From contig NZ_JADKPO010000001.1 of assembly GCF_015352445.1 (NCBI RefSeq), positions 248,001 to 312,000 on the forward strand: 64,000 nucleotides of DNA, given 5' to 3'. The position numbers and the translations under genes are program-made. Below the pieces are notes generated by a model, which had not been told where the DNA came from, did no database searches, and saw only the letters and a program-made list of their open reading frames with translations. This document shows, in pieces, positions 45,802 through 53,213 of this stretch (positions are counted from its first letter, which is position 1; each line of letters begins with the position of its first letter). Origin of the DNA: Nocardioides agariphilus (GTDB lineage Bacteria > Actinomycetota > Actinomycetes > Propionibacteriales > Nocardioidaceae).

Positions 45802-46470
45802 GTGTTCGAGCCCTGGTCCACCTCGCACCTGGTGGTGCTGGGGGTGTTCGTGCTCGGCGTGGTCGTGCTACTCGCCGTCGGCCCGGTCCTTCGCGGCAGC
45901 CACGTCGAGCAGCCACTGGCCGTCGCGATGGCGCTGGGCAACATCGGCTTCGGCCTGATCGGCGTCGTCACCGAGTTCGGTGACGGCGACGTCAAGGGCA
46001 ACCTGCCGCTCCAGCTGTGCGACTTCGCCTGGATCCCGGTCGCGTGGGCCCTGCTGACCCGGCACCGGTTCGCGTTGGCCCTCGCCTACTTCTGGGGTCT
46101 GACCCTCGCCCTCCAGGCCTTGGTGCAGCCGACCCTCGACGAGGCCTTCCCCGACCCGAACTTCTTCGCGTTCTGGGGCAAGCACGTGCTGTTGGTCTGG
46201 GGCGCGGTCTACGCGACTCTCACCCTGCGTCAGGGCCCGAGCTGGCGCGGGTACCGGCAGGCCGTCTTGGCCACCTTCGCCTGGCTCGCGACTGCCATGA
46301 CCATCAACACCGCCCTCGACACCAACTACGGCTACTTCAACGCCAAGCCCAAGGGCACCGTCTTGGACTACCTCGGTCCCTGGCCCTGGTACGTCCTCGC
46401 CGAGATGGCCATCGTCCTCCTCGTCTGGGCGTTGATCACCTGGCCGTGGGTGCGGCGGCCATCGGGATAG
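45802..46470 (+). CDS. TIGR02206/YwaF family membrane protein
   Basis: The 222-residue protein has about seven membrane helices and the family pattern LPLQLCDFAWIPVAWALLTR. NFFAFWGKHVLLVWGAVYAT follows, then AMTINTALDTNYGYFNAKPK and GPWPWYVLAEMAIVLLVWAL. No function has been assigned to this family. It is the second gene of a short operon with the methyltransferase. Its stop codon lies inside a long inverted repeat. Confidence 0.88.
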   Translation: MFEPWSTSHLVVLGVFVLGVVVLLAVGPVLRGSHVEQPLAVAMALGNIGFGLIGVVTEFGDGDVKGNLPLQLCDFAWIPVAWALLTRHRFALALAYFWGLTLALQALVQPTLDEAFPDPNFFAFWGKHVLLVWGAVYATLTLRQGPSWRGYRQAVLATFAWLATAMTINTALDTNYGYFNAKPKGTVLDYLGPWPWYVLAEMAIVLLVWALITWPWVRRPSG

Positions 46471-46530
46471 TCCGGTACGAACCGAACCCTGGGACAGCCC
46501 CCTCAGGGTGCGGTTCGTACCGGACTATCC
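46465..46530. repeat. 27-bp inverted repeat covering the TIGR02206 stop codon
   Basis: Arms 46465-46491 and 46504-46530 begin GGATAGTCCGGTACGAACCG and pair at 26 of 27 positions around a 12-nt loop. A diverged third copy in direct orientation lies at 47651-47680. It could act as a terminator for the upstream gene, but the sequence identity of the third copy points to a dispersed repeat. Confidence 0.8.
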
Positions 46531-46610
46531 GGGCAGACCTGTGGAGAGAGCCCAACGCGAGCGACTCGCCTCGTGCAGGCTCACCTGGCATGTACTCCGG
46601 AGTGACCGTC

Positions 46611-47642
46611 ATGCCGAGGCCGTTCCATCCGCGCAGAGCAAACCTGGTGAATCCCGTTCGGGTGGCGCAGCGCAGCGGGGGCTACCGGCCGACCAAGCGG
46701 GCGGCTCAGTGTGGCCGCTGGCGCCGAAGCAGCCACGGGCTCTACGTACCGTGGTGGGTCGACTCCACGATCGTCGAGCAACGCATCGTCGAGGCGGCCG
46801 CCGTAGAGCCTGGGTACGCCGCAGTCACCGACTGGGGTGCGCTGCGTTGGCTCGGGGGCAGGTGGTTCACCGGCACCCGAGCCGACGGCTCCCTGATACC
46901 GGTCACTCTGGCCGCCGACACGATCCGGGCGCAGCCAGGCATCGCCGTCTCCGAGGAGCGCATCAATGCCTCCGAGATCACGGCTGTCGACCGGTTGTGG
47001 ATCACCCGGCCGCTGCACGCGACGCTGTTCGCGATGCGGTACGCCGACTCGATGTGGGACGCAGTCATCGTCGCGGACATGGCGGCGTTCAACGACCTGG
47101 TGGCGATCGACGAGCTGTGGTCCTATGCCCTCAGACATCCTGGCATGACCGGCATCCCCCAGGCGCGCAACGCCATCGTGCTGGCCGACGAGAACAGCTG
47201 GTCGCCCATGGAGACCGTCATGCGGCTGATCTGGGAGCTCGTGGCCGAGCAGCCGAGGCCGCTGACCAACACGCCGGTCTTCGACCTCCAAGGACGCCAC
47301 ATCGGTACGCCGGACCTGCTCGACGTCGAGTCCGGAACCTACGGCGAGTACGACTCGGCGTACCACCTCGACGGCGCGCGCCGGGTCGCCGACCTCCGCC
47401 GCGAGCACGCGTTCAAGAGCGTCGGCCTCGAACCGGTCGTGATGATGGCGGGCGAGCCCGGCGGCCGAGACGCAGTGGCAGCACGTATCGTCGCCACCCG
47501 CGACCGCGCCCTGCGGCAGGGTCGAGACCGCCTGTGGACCATCGACCAGCCCGACTGGTGGCTCCCCACCCAGACCGTCGCCCAACGTCGCGCCCTCTCC
47601 GACGTCGACCGCGCTCGCCTTCTCGCCCACCGCCAGATCTGA
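46611..47642 (+). CDS. AbiEi/DUF559-like hypothetical protein
   Basis: This 343-residue protein has a basic N-terminus resembling the winged-helix of type IV (AbiEi) antitoxin-like proteins (VRVAQRSGGYRPTKRAAQCG, then SSHGLYVPWW). The C-terminal segment IGTPDLLDVESGTYGEYDSA is followed by YHLDGARRVADLRREHAF and looks like the PD-(D/E)xK core of DUF559/Vsr-type endonuclease folds. Both assignments are by eye. No partner toxin adjoins it. Many copies of such genes exist in actinobacterial genomes. It stands alone between two copies of a 30-bp repeat. Confidence 0.6.
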   Translation: MPRPFHPRRANLVNPVRVAQRSGGYRPTKRAAQCGRWRRSSHGLYVPWWVDSTIVEQRIVEAAAVEPGYAAVTDWGALRWLGGRWFTGTRADGSLIPVTLAADTIRAQPGIAVSEERINASEITAVDRLWITRPLHATLFAMRYADSMWDAVIVADMAAFNDLVAIDELWSYALRHPGMTGIPQARNAIVLADENSWSPMETVMRLIWELVAEQPRPLTNTPVFDLQGRHIGTPDLLDVESGTYGEYDSAYHLDGARRVADLRREHAFKSVGLEPVVMMAGEPGGRDAVAARIVATRDRALRQGRDRLWTIDQPDWWLPTQTVAQRRALSDVDRARLLAHRQI

Positions 47643-47650
47643 GCGGACCC

Positions 47651-47680
47651 CGGGATAGTCCGGTACGAAGCGAACCGTGG
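47651..47680 (+). repeat. Third copy of the GGATAGTCCGGTACGAA repeat
   Basis: These 30 nt match 46463-46492 at 28 positions, 8 nt past the stop of the AbiEi-like gene. A small hairpin, GCGAAC/GTTCGC, overlaps its right end. Confidence 0.75.
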
Positions 47681-47819
47681 TTCGCGCGTTCGAGGGTTCC
47701 GATCGTCGGGGACTACCGGGATTTCCCGCATTTCTCGCGCGTCGACGTAACACCGGGGCGTGGTGGCGACAAGTCAGGGTGCACGACGTACCCCCATCCC
47801 CCCGAAGGAGATCGATCAC

Positions 47820-48314
47820 ATGCAGCGATCCACCATCCGCCGGGCCATCGGCCTCGGCTCCGCCATCGCCCTCCTGGGCTTCGGCGGTGCGTACGCCGTC
47901 GGCTCGACCGTGGCCGGCAACGCCGCCCCCGTCGACGAGACCGGCAAGCCCGACGTCGTTCCTGTCGGTCCGGCCGCCCTGCCCAGCCAGGCCGCCGACC
48001 GTGCCGAGCAGGCGATCGCAGAGCGCGGTCGCGACGCCCACGCACAGGGCCCGAAGGACGACGCCACCACCGAGGCCGCCGACGAGACGACCGACGAGAC
48101 GACCGACGACACGACAGACGAGTCAGGCGACGAGTCAGGCGACGAGAACGAGGGCAGCGGCCCCGGCTACGGCCCCGGCGTGCACGCCGGACCGCACGGC
48201 GACTATGGCCCGGAGGTCCACCCCGACTCGACGAACCACCCGAGCGCCGATGACCACCCGGACTCGGAGAGCCACCCCGACACGACCAACCACCCCGGCG
48301 GTCAGCCCGACTGA
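47820..48314 (+). CDS. Secreted acidic low-complexity protein
   Basis: The 164-residue protein has a signal peptide (AIGLGSAIALLGFGGAYAVG). A helical segment follows (PSQAADRAEQAIAERGRDAH), then a run of Thr/Asp/Glu repeats (TTDETTDDTTDESGDESGDE) and a Gly/His/Asp-rich tail with HPDS and NHP repeats. The composition suggests an extracellular metal- or calcium-binding or wall-spacer protein. AAGGAG precedes the ATG at good spacing. A strong terminator follows, so it is probably monocistronic. Confidence 0.75.
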   Translation: MQRSTIRRAIGLGSAIALLGFGGAYAVGSTVAGNAAPVDETGKPDVVPVGPAALPSQAADRAEQAIAERGRDAHAQGPKDDATTEAADETTDETTDDTTDESGDESGDENEGSGPGYGPGVHAGPHGDYGPEVHPDSTNHPSADDHPDSESHPDTTNHPGGQPD

Positions 48315-48328
48315 ACGCCGCACGAACC

Positions 48329-48371
48329 CACGGCAGCCCGGTCCTGTCCCCGTCCGGACCGGGCTGCCGTG
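48329..48371 (+). terminator. Strong hairpin terminator of the acidic-protein gene
   Basis: CACGGCAGCCCGGTCC and its exact complement GGACCGGGCTGCCGTG form a 16-bp stem with an 11-nt loop, 14 nt after the stop. Confidence 0.85.
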
Positions 48372-48446
48372 ACTGTTGAGGCTGGCCGCCACTCTCCGTG
48401 ACGACGTGACATCCTCGCCAAGCTGCCCAGTACTCCGGAGGTCCAC

Positions 48447-49070
48447 GTGACCAGCACCCGCCGCTCGCTGCGGGTCGAGGCACCCGCTCTCGAGCCCGAC
48501 GACGCCCTCGTGGCGCGACTGGCCGACAGCGCACGTGACTCCCTCCCGACCCGCAGGCGCAAGGCGCTGGCGCAGTGGCGGGTCGCGCTGGGAGCTGCGG
48601 GAGTCGTCGTCGTCACCACCGGCGGCGCCTACGCCACCGGCGTGCTCGGTCCCCTGCCCGGGTTCAACCCCCTCGATCGCCCGTCCCACCCCTCAGAGGA
48701 GACCGAACCGGTGCCGGGCTCCTCCTCCGGGAACGGGACCGACACCGAGCCGCCGGTGGGCCGGCCGAGCGTCCTCCCGACGGAGGGGCCGGGCGGACCG
48801 ACCGACCGACCCACCGGCCCGCCCTCTGGCAGGCCGACGGGCAAGCCCACCGGCCACCCCACGGGCAGTCCCACCAGCCACCCCACCGGGCCTCCGTCCG
48901 GCGTGCCTACCCAGCCGCCCACCCAGCCGCCAACCCAGCCGCCCACCCAGCCGCCCGGCCAGCCGTCCAGCCTGCCCACGACTGAGCCGCCGACCGGCAG
49001 GCCCACGACCCTGCCCAACCCGTTGAACCGACCGACCAGCCCGGCGGCTCCTACCGACCTGCCACCGTAG
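48447..49070 (+). CDS. Single-pass Pro/Thr-rich membrane protein, likely sigma-factor partner
   Basis: This 207-residue protein has a short cytoplasmic N-terminus (DDALVARLADSARDSLPTRR), one membrane helix (ALGAAGVVVVTTGGAYATGV, about residues 47-66) and a long extracytoplasmic Pro/Thr/Gly tail. The tail contains PTGxPTG and four TQPP repeats (48907-48960). It ends 6 nt before an ECF sigma-factor gene. The arrangement fits a membrane anti-sigma or signal partner, although no zinc-binding anti-sigma motif is seen. CCGGAGGT precedes the GTG start. Confidence 0.7.
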   Translation: MTSTRRSLRVEAPALEPDDALVARLADSARDSLPTRRRKALAQWRVALGAAGVVVVTTGGAYATGVLGPLPGFNPLDRPSHPSEETEPVPGSSSGNGTDTEPPVGRPSVLPTEGPGGPTDRPTGPPSGRPTGKPTGHPTGSPTSHPTGPPSGVPTQPPTQPPTQPPTQPPGQPSSLPTTEPPTGRPTTLPNPLNRPTSPAAPTDLPP

Positions 49071-49076
49071 GAGGCG

Positions 49077-49679
49077 ATGACGGACGGGGACGACGGGCTG
49101 CGCGACGACGAACTCGTCGCGCGGGCCAAGGCGGGTGACGAAGAAGCCTGGCGGGAGCTCTACCGAGCCCACGCCGGGCGTTTGGTCGTGTGGCTGCGCA
49201 CCATCGCGGGCGGCGACCCGGCCGTCTCGCCCGAGGACCTGGCCGCCGAGGCGTGGCTGACGGCTGCCGCCAAGGTCGCCGACTTCGAGGGCACGTCCTC
49301 GCAGTTCGCCGGCTACCTGTTCGGCATCGGCCGGCACCTGGCCGCCAACGACCGGCGTCGCGTCGGGAGGCGCCAGACCTTCGACGTCGACCCGGCTGAC
49401 CTCACCGCCGCCGGACCAGCCGAGGAGCCGCACCAAGAGGTCGACGACCAGGCGTGGGTGCGTTGGAGGCTCTCAGCCCTGCCCACTCGCGAGCGCGAGG
49501 TGATCGCCTGCCTGGAGGTCGTCGGACTCGACATCGCCACCACGGCCGCAGCCCTGGGCATGTCAGCCACAGCCGTGCGCGTCGCCCGTCACCGGGGCCT
49601 GCGGCGCCTGCGTGCCACCTCCGACACGCCCACGACGACGAGCACCACGACGACCACCAAGAGCCACCCGGCGGTGTAG
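49077..49679 (+). CDS. ECF-type RNA polymerase sigma factor
   Basis: The 200-residue protein has region 2 (DDELVARAKAGDEEAWRELY, PEDLAAEAWLTAAAKVADFE) and region 4 (LSALPTREREVIACLEVVGL, then ALGMSATAVRVARHRGLRRL). It directs polymerase to specific promoters, probably under control of the membrane protein encoded just upstream. The C-terminal tail is a Thr-rich run (TPTTTSTTTTTKSHPAV). It lies in DNA that also encodes a membrane helix of the convergent gene, an overlap of 91 nt. The ribosome site AGGAGG is only 2 nt from the ATG. Confidence 0.88.
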   Translation: MTDGDDGLRDDELVARAKAGDEEAWRELYRAHAGRLVVWLRTIAGGDPAVSPEDLAAEAWLTAAAKVADFEGTSSQFAGYLFGIGRHLAANDRRRVGRRQTFDVDPADLTAAGPAEEPHQEVDDQAWVRWRLSALPTREREVIACLEVVGLDIATTAAALGMSATAVRVARHRGLRRLRATSDTPTTTSTTTTTKSHPAV

Positions 49680-49993
49680 CCGCGGTCGAGGATCGTCGGA
49701 TTGTCCGGACGCTCACCGAACCGTCCGATGACAGGGATGGCCAGCACCGTGAGCGTGCCGAGCACGACCAGGCCGGCGGCAGCACGAGGGCGCAGGCCCG
49801 CCGGCACCAACCGCGAGACCAGCCACCCGAGTGCCAGCGTCAGCGGGACCAGCACGAAGTCGTGGAGCACGACTCCGGCGCCGAGCCACACCGCGGCGTC
49901 GACGAGGTCCGCGAGGTCTTCGGCGAGCAGCAGCCAGGCGCCGTACGCCGCGAAGGCGACGCCGACGACCGCGATCCCGATCCGGGCGATCAC
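49589..49993 (-). CDS. Small membrane protein linked to the molybdoenzyme
   Basis: This 134-residue protein starts at GTG 49993 (MIARIGIAVVGVAFAAYGAW), overlapping the molybdoenzyme stop (GTGA). It has four hydrophobic helices including AAVWLGAGVVLHDFVLVPLT and the Val-rich GWLLVVVVVLVVVGVSEVA. The histidine in VVLHDFVLVP is conserved-looking. Tight coupling suggests a membrane partner of the oxidoreductase, but the family is not recognised. Its 3' end is antisense to the sigma-factor tail. Confidence 0.7.
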   Translation of the reverse strand: MIARIGIAVVGVAFAAYGAWLLLAEDLADLVDAAVWLGAGVVLHDFVLVPLTLALGWLVSRLVPAGLRPRAAAGLVVLGTLTVLAIPVIGRFGERPDNPTILDRGYTAGWLLVVVVVLVVVGVSEVARRRRRPR

Positions 49994-51123
49994 GCCTCCA
50001 CCTCCAGGCGGGCGACCCACTTGGTCTGCAGGACACCCGGGCGGTTCGGGGCGATCAGCCGGGCCGGGTAGCCGTGGTCGATCGACAGCGACTCACCGTC
50101 GAGCCCCAGCGCGAGCAGGGTGAGGTCGTCGTCGGCGAACTGTCCCGGCAGGTGCGTCACCTTGAACGCCCCCCGCTGCTGCAGCGAGGTCACCTTGACC
50201 GCCGCTCCCGTCGGCGCCTCGACGAGGTCGAGCAGGTCCCGAAGGCGCACTCCGGTCCAGTCGCCATGGGCGCTCCAGCCCTCCACGCACGCGATCGGCA
50301 GTCCCGAGGTCTGCTGCCGCATGGCCAGCAGCTCCTCGCGGGCCAGGGAGACCGAGCGGTCGCCGTACGTCACGACCAGGCGGTACGCCGGGTCGGTCGC
50401 GCTCGCAGTGACACGTGCGGCCCGAGCGCTCTTGTTGATCGGTATCCCCTGGGGGCCGTCGCCCGACCGCGGCGCAAACACCGAGACGCGCCGCAGCCAC
50501 GGCACCGCGCCTCCGGCGGTCAGCAAGACGGCAGCCACCGATGCGACGCCGGCGATGCGTACCAGGCCCCGACGGGTCAGACCCTCGCCGGGTGGTTCGT
50601 CCACGTCGGGCCGGGCGAACGCCGCGCGCACGATCGGCAGCTTCACCGCGATGTGCAGCACCAGAGCCCCGACGACCACCCACGCGACCGCGAAGTGCGT
50701 GGGCCGGAAGGAGAAGGACCACGGGTACCACGTGGTGACGTTGGCCAGCCCGGTCGCCAGCTGGAAGATCGCGGCGGCCACCAGCACGCCGATGGAGGTG
50801 CGCTCGGCGGCGTGCAGCAGCAGCTCGCGCGAGGGTCGGGGCGGGCGGATCCAGAACCGCGGGTAGACGGTCCACAGCTTGACCAGGAGCAAGGGCACGC
50901 ACGCCGTCCCGGCTGCGACGTGGACTCCCTGGGTGACGCGGTAGCCCCAGACCGGCCGGCTGGGCAGCCAGCTGTCCGGCTGTTGCGCCAGGTGGCTGAT
51001 CACCCCGGTGACGAAGGCGACCAGGAAGCAGATGCCGAGCCAGGCGCCGATCCGTGCGGCGACGTGCGGGTGGTGCAGCCGCGAGGGGAAGTCGCGCTGC
51101 TCGGGCGCTCGCAGGGCCGTCAT
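49990..51123 (-). CDS. Membrane-anchored sulfite-oxidase-type molybdopterin oxidoreductase
   Basis: The 377-residue protein has about four membrane helices in its first half (WLGICFLVAFVTGVISHLAQ, RVTQGVHVAAGTACVPLLLV) with histidines placed as in b-type haem anchors. A sulfite-oxidase-fold domain follows; LPIACVEGWSAHGDWTGVRL supplies the molybdenum-ligand cysteine. The domain ends with SIDHGYPARLIAPNRPG and KWVARLEV, as in YedY-like enzymes. The substrate is unknown. It ends a four-gene string of ATGA/GTGA overlaps that starts with a GT2 gene. Confidence 0.88.
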   Translation of the reverse strand: MTALRAPEQRDFPSRLHHPHVAARIGAWLGICFLVAFVTGVISHLAQQPDSWLPSRPVWGYRVTQGVHVAAGTACVPLLLVKLWTVYPRFWIRPPRPSRELLLHAAERTSIGVLVAAAIFQLATGLANVTTWYPWSFSFRPTHFAVAWVVVGALVLHIAVKLPIVRAAFARPDVDEPPGEGLTRRGLVRIAGVASVAAVLLTAGGAVPWLRRVSVFAPRSGDGPQGIPINKSARAARVTASATDPAYRLVVTYGDRSVSLAREELLAMRQQTSGLPIACVEGWSAHGDWTGVRLRDLLDLVEAPTGAAVKVTSLQQRGAFKVTHLPGQFADDDLTLLALGLDGESLSIDHGYPARLIAPNRPGVLQTKWVARLEVEA

Positions 51124-51773
51124 GCGGCCGCCTCCTGCAGCACACCGACCCAGCGGCCGTCGAGGTCGAGCGTGCGCGCCGAGAACCCCGCCCGGGTGGC
51201 CACCTCCCCCAGTGCGTCGGCACCGACCACTGCCCAGGGGAACGGCTCCGACGTCATGCCGCCGGAGGTGAGCCGCACCGTGCCGGTGTGCCAGCCCGTA
51301 CCTGGAGGTGCCACGTCGGCGACGACCCGGCCGCCTGGTGTCAGGAGCTGGGCCACTCGCCGCAGCAGCCGGACGGGGTCGCCGCCGATGCCGAGGTTGC
51401 CGTCGGCGAGCAGCACGGTGTGCCAGCGTCCCTCGGCTGGCACGCTCTCGAAGACGTCGCGCAGGATCGCTGCGACGCCGCGGTCCCGGGTCTGCCACAC
51501 GGCTTCGGGAACGACGTCGATGCCCAGAGCGACCCGCCCTCGTTCGGCGAGCAGCTCGGTCATCCGCCCCGGGCCGCACCCGACATCGAGCGTCGGTCCG
51601 TCACACAGGTCGAGCAGGGCATGGTCGCCGGCCATCGTGCCGGTCCAGCCATGTTGGACGTCGAAGGGCGTGGCCACGTGAGCGGAGACGTCCTCGTGCT
51701 CGGCGGTGGCCACCACGCAGGGATGCCCGCGGAAGGCCTGGGCGAAGACGGCGGAGACGGGGTAGCCGCTCAT
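51120..51773 (-). CDS. Class I SAM-dependent methyltransferase
   Basis: This 217-residue enzyme shows TLDVGCGPGRMTELLAERGR (motif I), ALGIDVVPEAV (motif II) and LLADGNLGIGGDPVRLLRRV, then LLTPGGRVVADVAPPG. The start is ATG 51773 (MSGYPVSAVFAQAFRGHPCV), overlapping the stop of the DUF2064 gene. The substrate is unknown; the cluster of two glycosyltransferase-like genes and an epimerase suggests a sugar or glycolipid. The frame is open far upstream, but that part is antisense noise. Confidence 0.85.
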   Translation of the reverse strand: MSGYPVSAVFAQAFRGHPCVVATAEHEDVSAHVATPFDVQHGWTGTMAGDHALLDLCDGPTLDVGCGPGRMTELLAERGRVALGIDVVPEAVWQTRDRGVAAILRDVFESVPAEGRWHTVLLADGNLGIGGDPVRLLRRVAQLLTPGGRVVADVAPPGTGWHTGTVRLTSGGMTSEPFPWAVVGADALGEVATRAGFSARTLDLDGRWVGVLQEAAA

Positions 51774-52441
51774 CGCGCACGCACCTGCATCCCCGACCAC
51801 AGCCGCGCGAACGCCGAGTCGTCGGGGCACTCGGCCACGACCGAGGCCGCGTCGACAGCGGTGTCGACGTCGTCGAGGACGGCCGTCCGACCCACGCTGA
51901 GCCCCGCTGCCTCCAGGGCCCTGCGGGTGTCGATCCCGGTGGTAGGCGTGGACATCGGTACTGCGCGCAGCACGGTCGCCTTTCGCGGATCGGCGAGCCC
52001 GAGCACCCACCATCCGCCGTCCTCGGCGTCTCCGAGGACGGCGTCGTGGTCGGCGAGCCCGTCGATGACGTGACCGAGCAGGTCAGCGGTCACCTGGGGA
52101 GTGTCCATGCCGACCTGCACGACCGGACCGGGCGCCTCATCGGCGAGGTCGAGGTGCGCCGCCGCGAGCCGGTCCCCCAGCCCGTGGCCACGCTGCGGAT
52201 GGATCCGCCAGCCCACCAACGCGGCCAACAGGCGACGGCCGTCCACGGCCTCGGTCAGGTCGCCGTGCAAGGCCAGCCGGCACCGCTCGGCCCCGACCGT
52301 CGCCGTACAGGTCCTCAGCGTGTCGAGCAGGGCGGCGGCTGCGAGCTCGGCTGCTCGCTCCATGCCGACCTCGGCCCCGAGCCGGGTCTTGACCAGGCCG
52401 GCGACGGGCGCCTTGGCGACGACCAGCAGTCGCGGTGTCAT
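51770..52441 (-). CDS. DUF2064/TIGR04282 GT-A-fold glycosyltransferase-like protein
   Basis: The 223-residue protein starts MTPRLLVVAKAPVAGLVKTR, the nucleotide-binding signature of the TIGR04282 family. QVGMDTPQVTADLL supplies the DxP/DTP motif and VLGDAEDGGWWVLGL the second acidic site. Members occur in arsenosugar and other uncharacterised clusters and have a nucleotidyltransferase-like GT-A fold. It overlaps both neighbours by 4 nt. No arsenic gene is nearby, so the arsenosugar name should not be carried over. Confidence 0.85.
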   Translation of the reverse strand: MTPRLLVVAKAPVAGLVKTRLGAEVGMERAAELAAAALLDTLRTCTATVGAERCRLALHGDLTEAVDGRRLLAALVGWRIHPQRGHGLGDRLAAAHLDLADEAPGPVVQVGMDTPQVTADLLGHVIDGLADHDAVLGDAEDGGWWVLGLADPRKATVLRAVPMSTPTTGIDTRRALEAAGLSVGRTAVLDDVDTAVDAASVVAECPDDSAFARLWSGMQVRAR

Positions 52442-53100
52442 CGCAGCACCCGGGCGAAGTCGCGTGCCGCCCGGGCGCTGCCGACCAGAGAGCCCGAGAC
52501 CTTGGACCGCGTACCTGCCGCCCGCGGGTGGTAGGCCACGTCGCGCTCGCTGAACCTCCAGCCGGCCCCGACGGCGCGTTGCATGAGCTCGACCGGGTAG
52601 CCGAACGCTCGATCGCGAACGCCCAGGTCGAGCAGCGCCTGTCGGCGACTGACCCGCATCGGCGCGATGTCGTGGGCCGGCATGCCGATCCGGCGACGCA
52701 GCCAGGCCACCACCAGGGCGTTGCCGGCGCGGGCATGCCAGGGCCAGACGCCTCGGGAGGTCGGGCGGCGCCGACCGACGGCCAGGTCCGCACGACCCTC
52801 GCGCACGTCGTCCAGCAGCGCCGCCAGGTCGGCGGGGTCGAACGAGCCGTCACCGTCCATGAACGCCACGTACTCCCCCGTCGCTGCCTCCAGCCCCGCG
52901 TGGACAGCCGCCCCATAGCCTGGCTGGTCCTCAGTGACGACTCGGGCACCGAGGTCCCGGGCCACCTGCGCGGTGTCGTCCTGGGAGCCGTTGTCGACGA
53001 CGATCACCGCGTAGGACTCAGGGATCCGCGGCAGCAGGCCGGCGAGCGCGGGGCCTTCGTCGCGGCACGGAAGCACCAGGTCGCACCTGTCTCGAGACAT
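52438..53100 (-). CDS. GT2 family glycosyltransferase (DPM-like)
   Basis: This 220-residue GT-A enzyme has DLVLPCRDEGPALAGLLPRI, YAVIVVDNGSQDDTAQVARD, and the metal-binding EYVAFMDGDGSFDPADLAAL. It ends like polyprenyl-phosphate glycosyltransferases without C-terminal membrane helices. ATG 53100 is chosen because minus-strand TACCGT ends 7 nt upstream, which would be the promoter of the whole four- or five-gene string. Sugar and acceptor are unknown; a polyprenyl-phosphate sugar donor for the neighbouring GT-C-like protein is a plausible reading. Confidence 0.87.
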   Translation of the reverse strand: MSRDRCDLVLPCRDEGPALAGLLPRIPESYAVIVVDNGSQDDTAQVARDLGARVVTEDQPGYGAAVHAGLEAATGEYVAFMDGDGSFDPADLAALLDDVREGRADLAVGRRRPTSRGVWPWHARAGNALVVAWLRRRIGMPAHDIAPMRVSRRQALLDLGVRDRAFGYPVELMQRAVGAGWRFSERDVAYHPRAAGTRSKVSGSLVGSARAARDFARVLR

Positions 53101-53107
53101 GCCAGCC

Positions 53108-53207
53108 ACGGTAGGTACGGCAGGTGGGGCCACACACGCCCCTGCGGCTTACGAAGTCCTCACGTCTGGCTGCACCACCGGGTCGCGGCGCCTTGGCTCC
53201 GTAGGCT
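53108..53207. promoter_or_regulatory. Divergent leaderless promoters between the GT2 and GT-C-like genes
   Basis: Minus-strand TACCGT (53113-53108) ends 7 nt before ATG 53100. Plus-strand TAGGCT (53202-53207) ends 6 nt before GTG 53214. Confidence 0.55.
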
Positions 53208-53213
53208 CGACCG

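Noticed and set aside
51770-52441. Arsenosugar biosynthesis assignment for the DUF2064 gene
   Set aside because: The family name comes from another context; no ArsM-like, ArsS-like or arsenic resistance gene is nearby.
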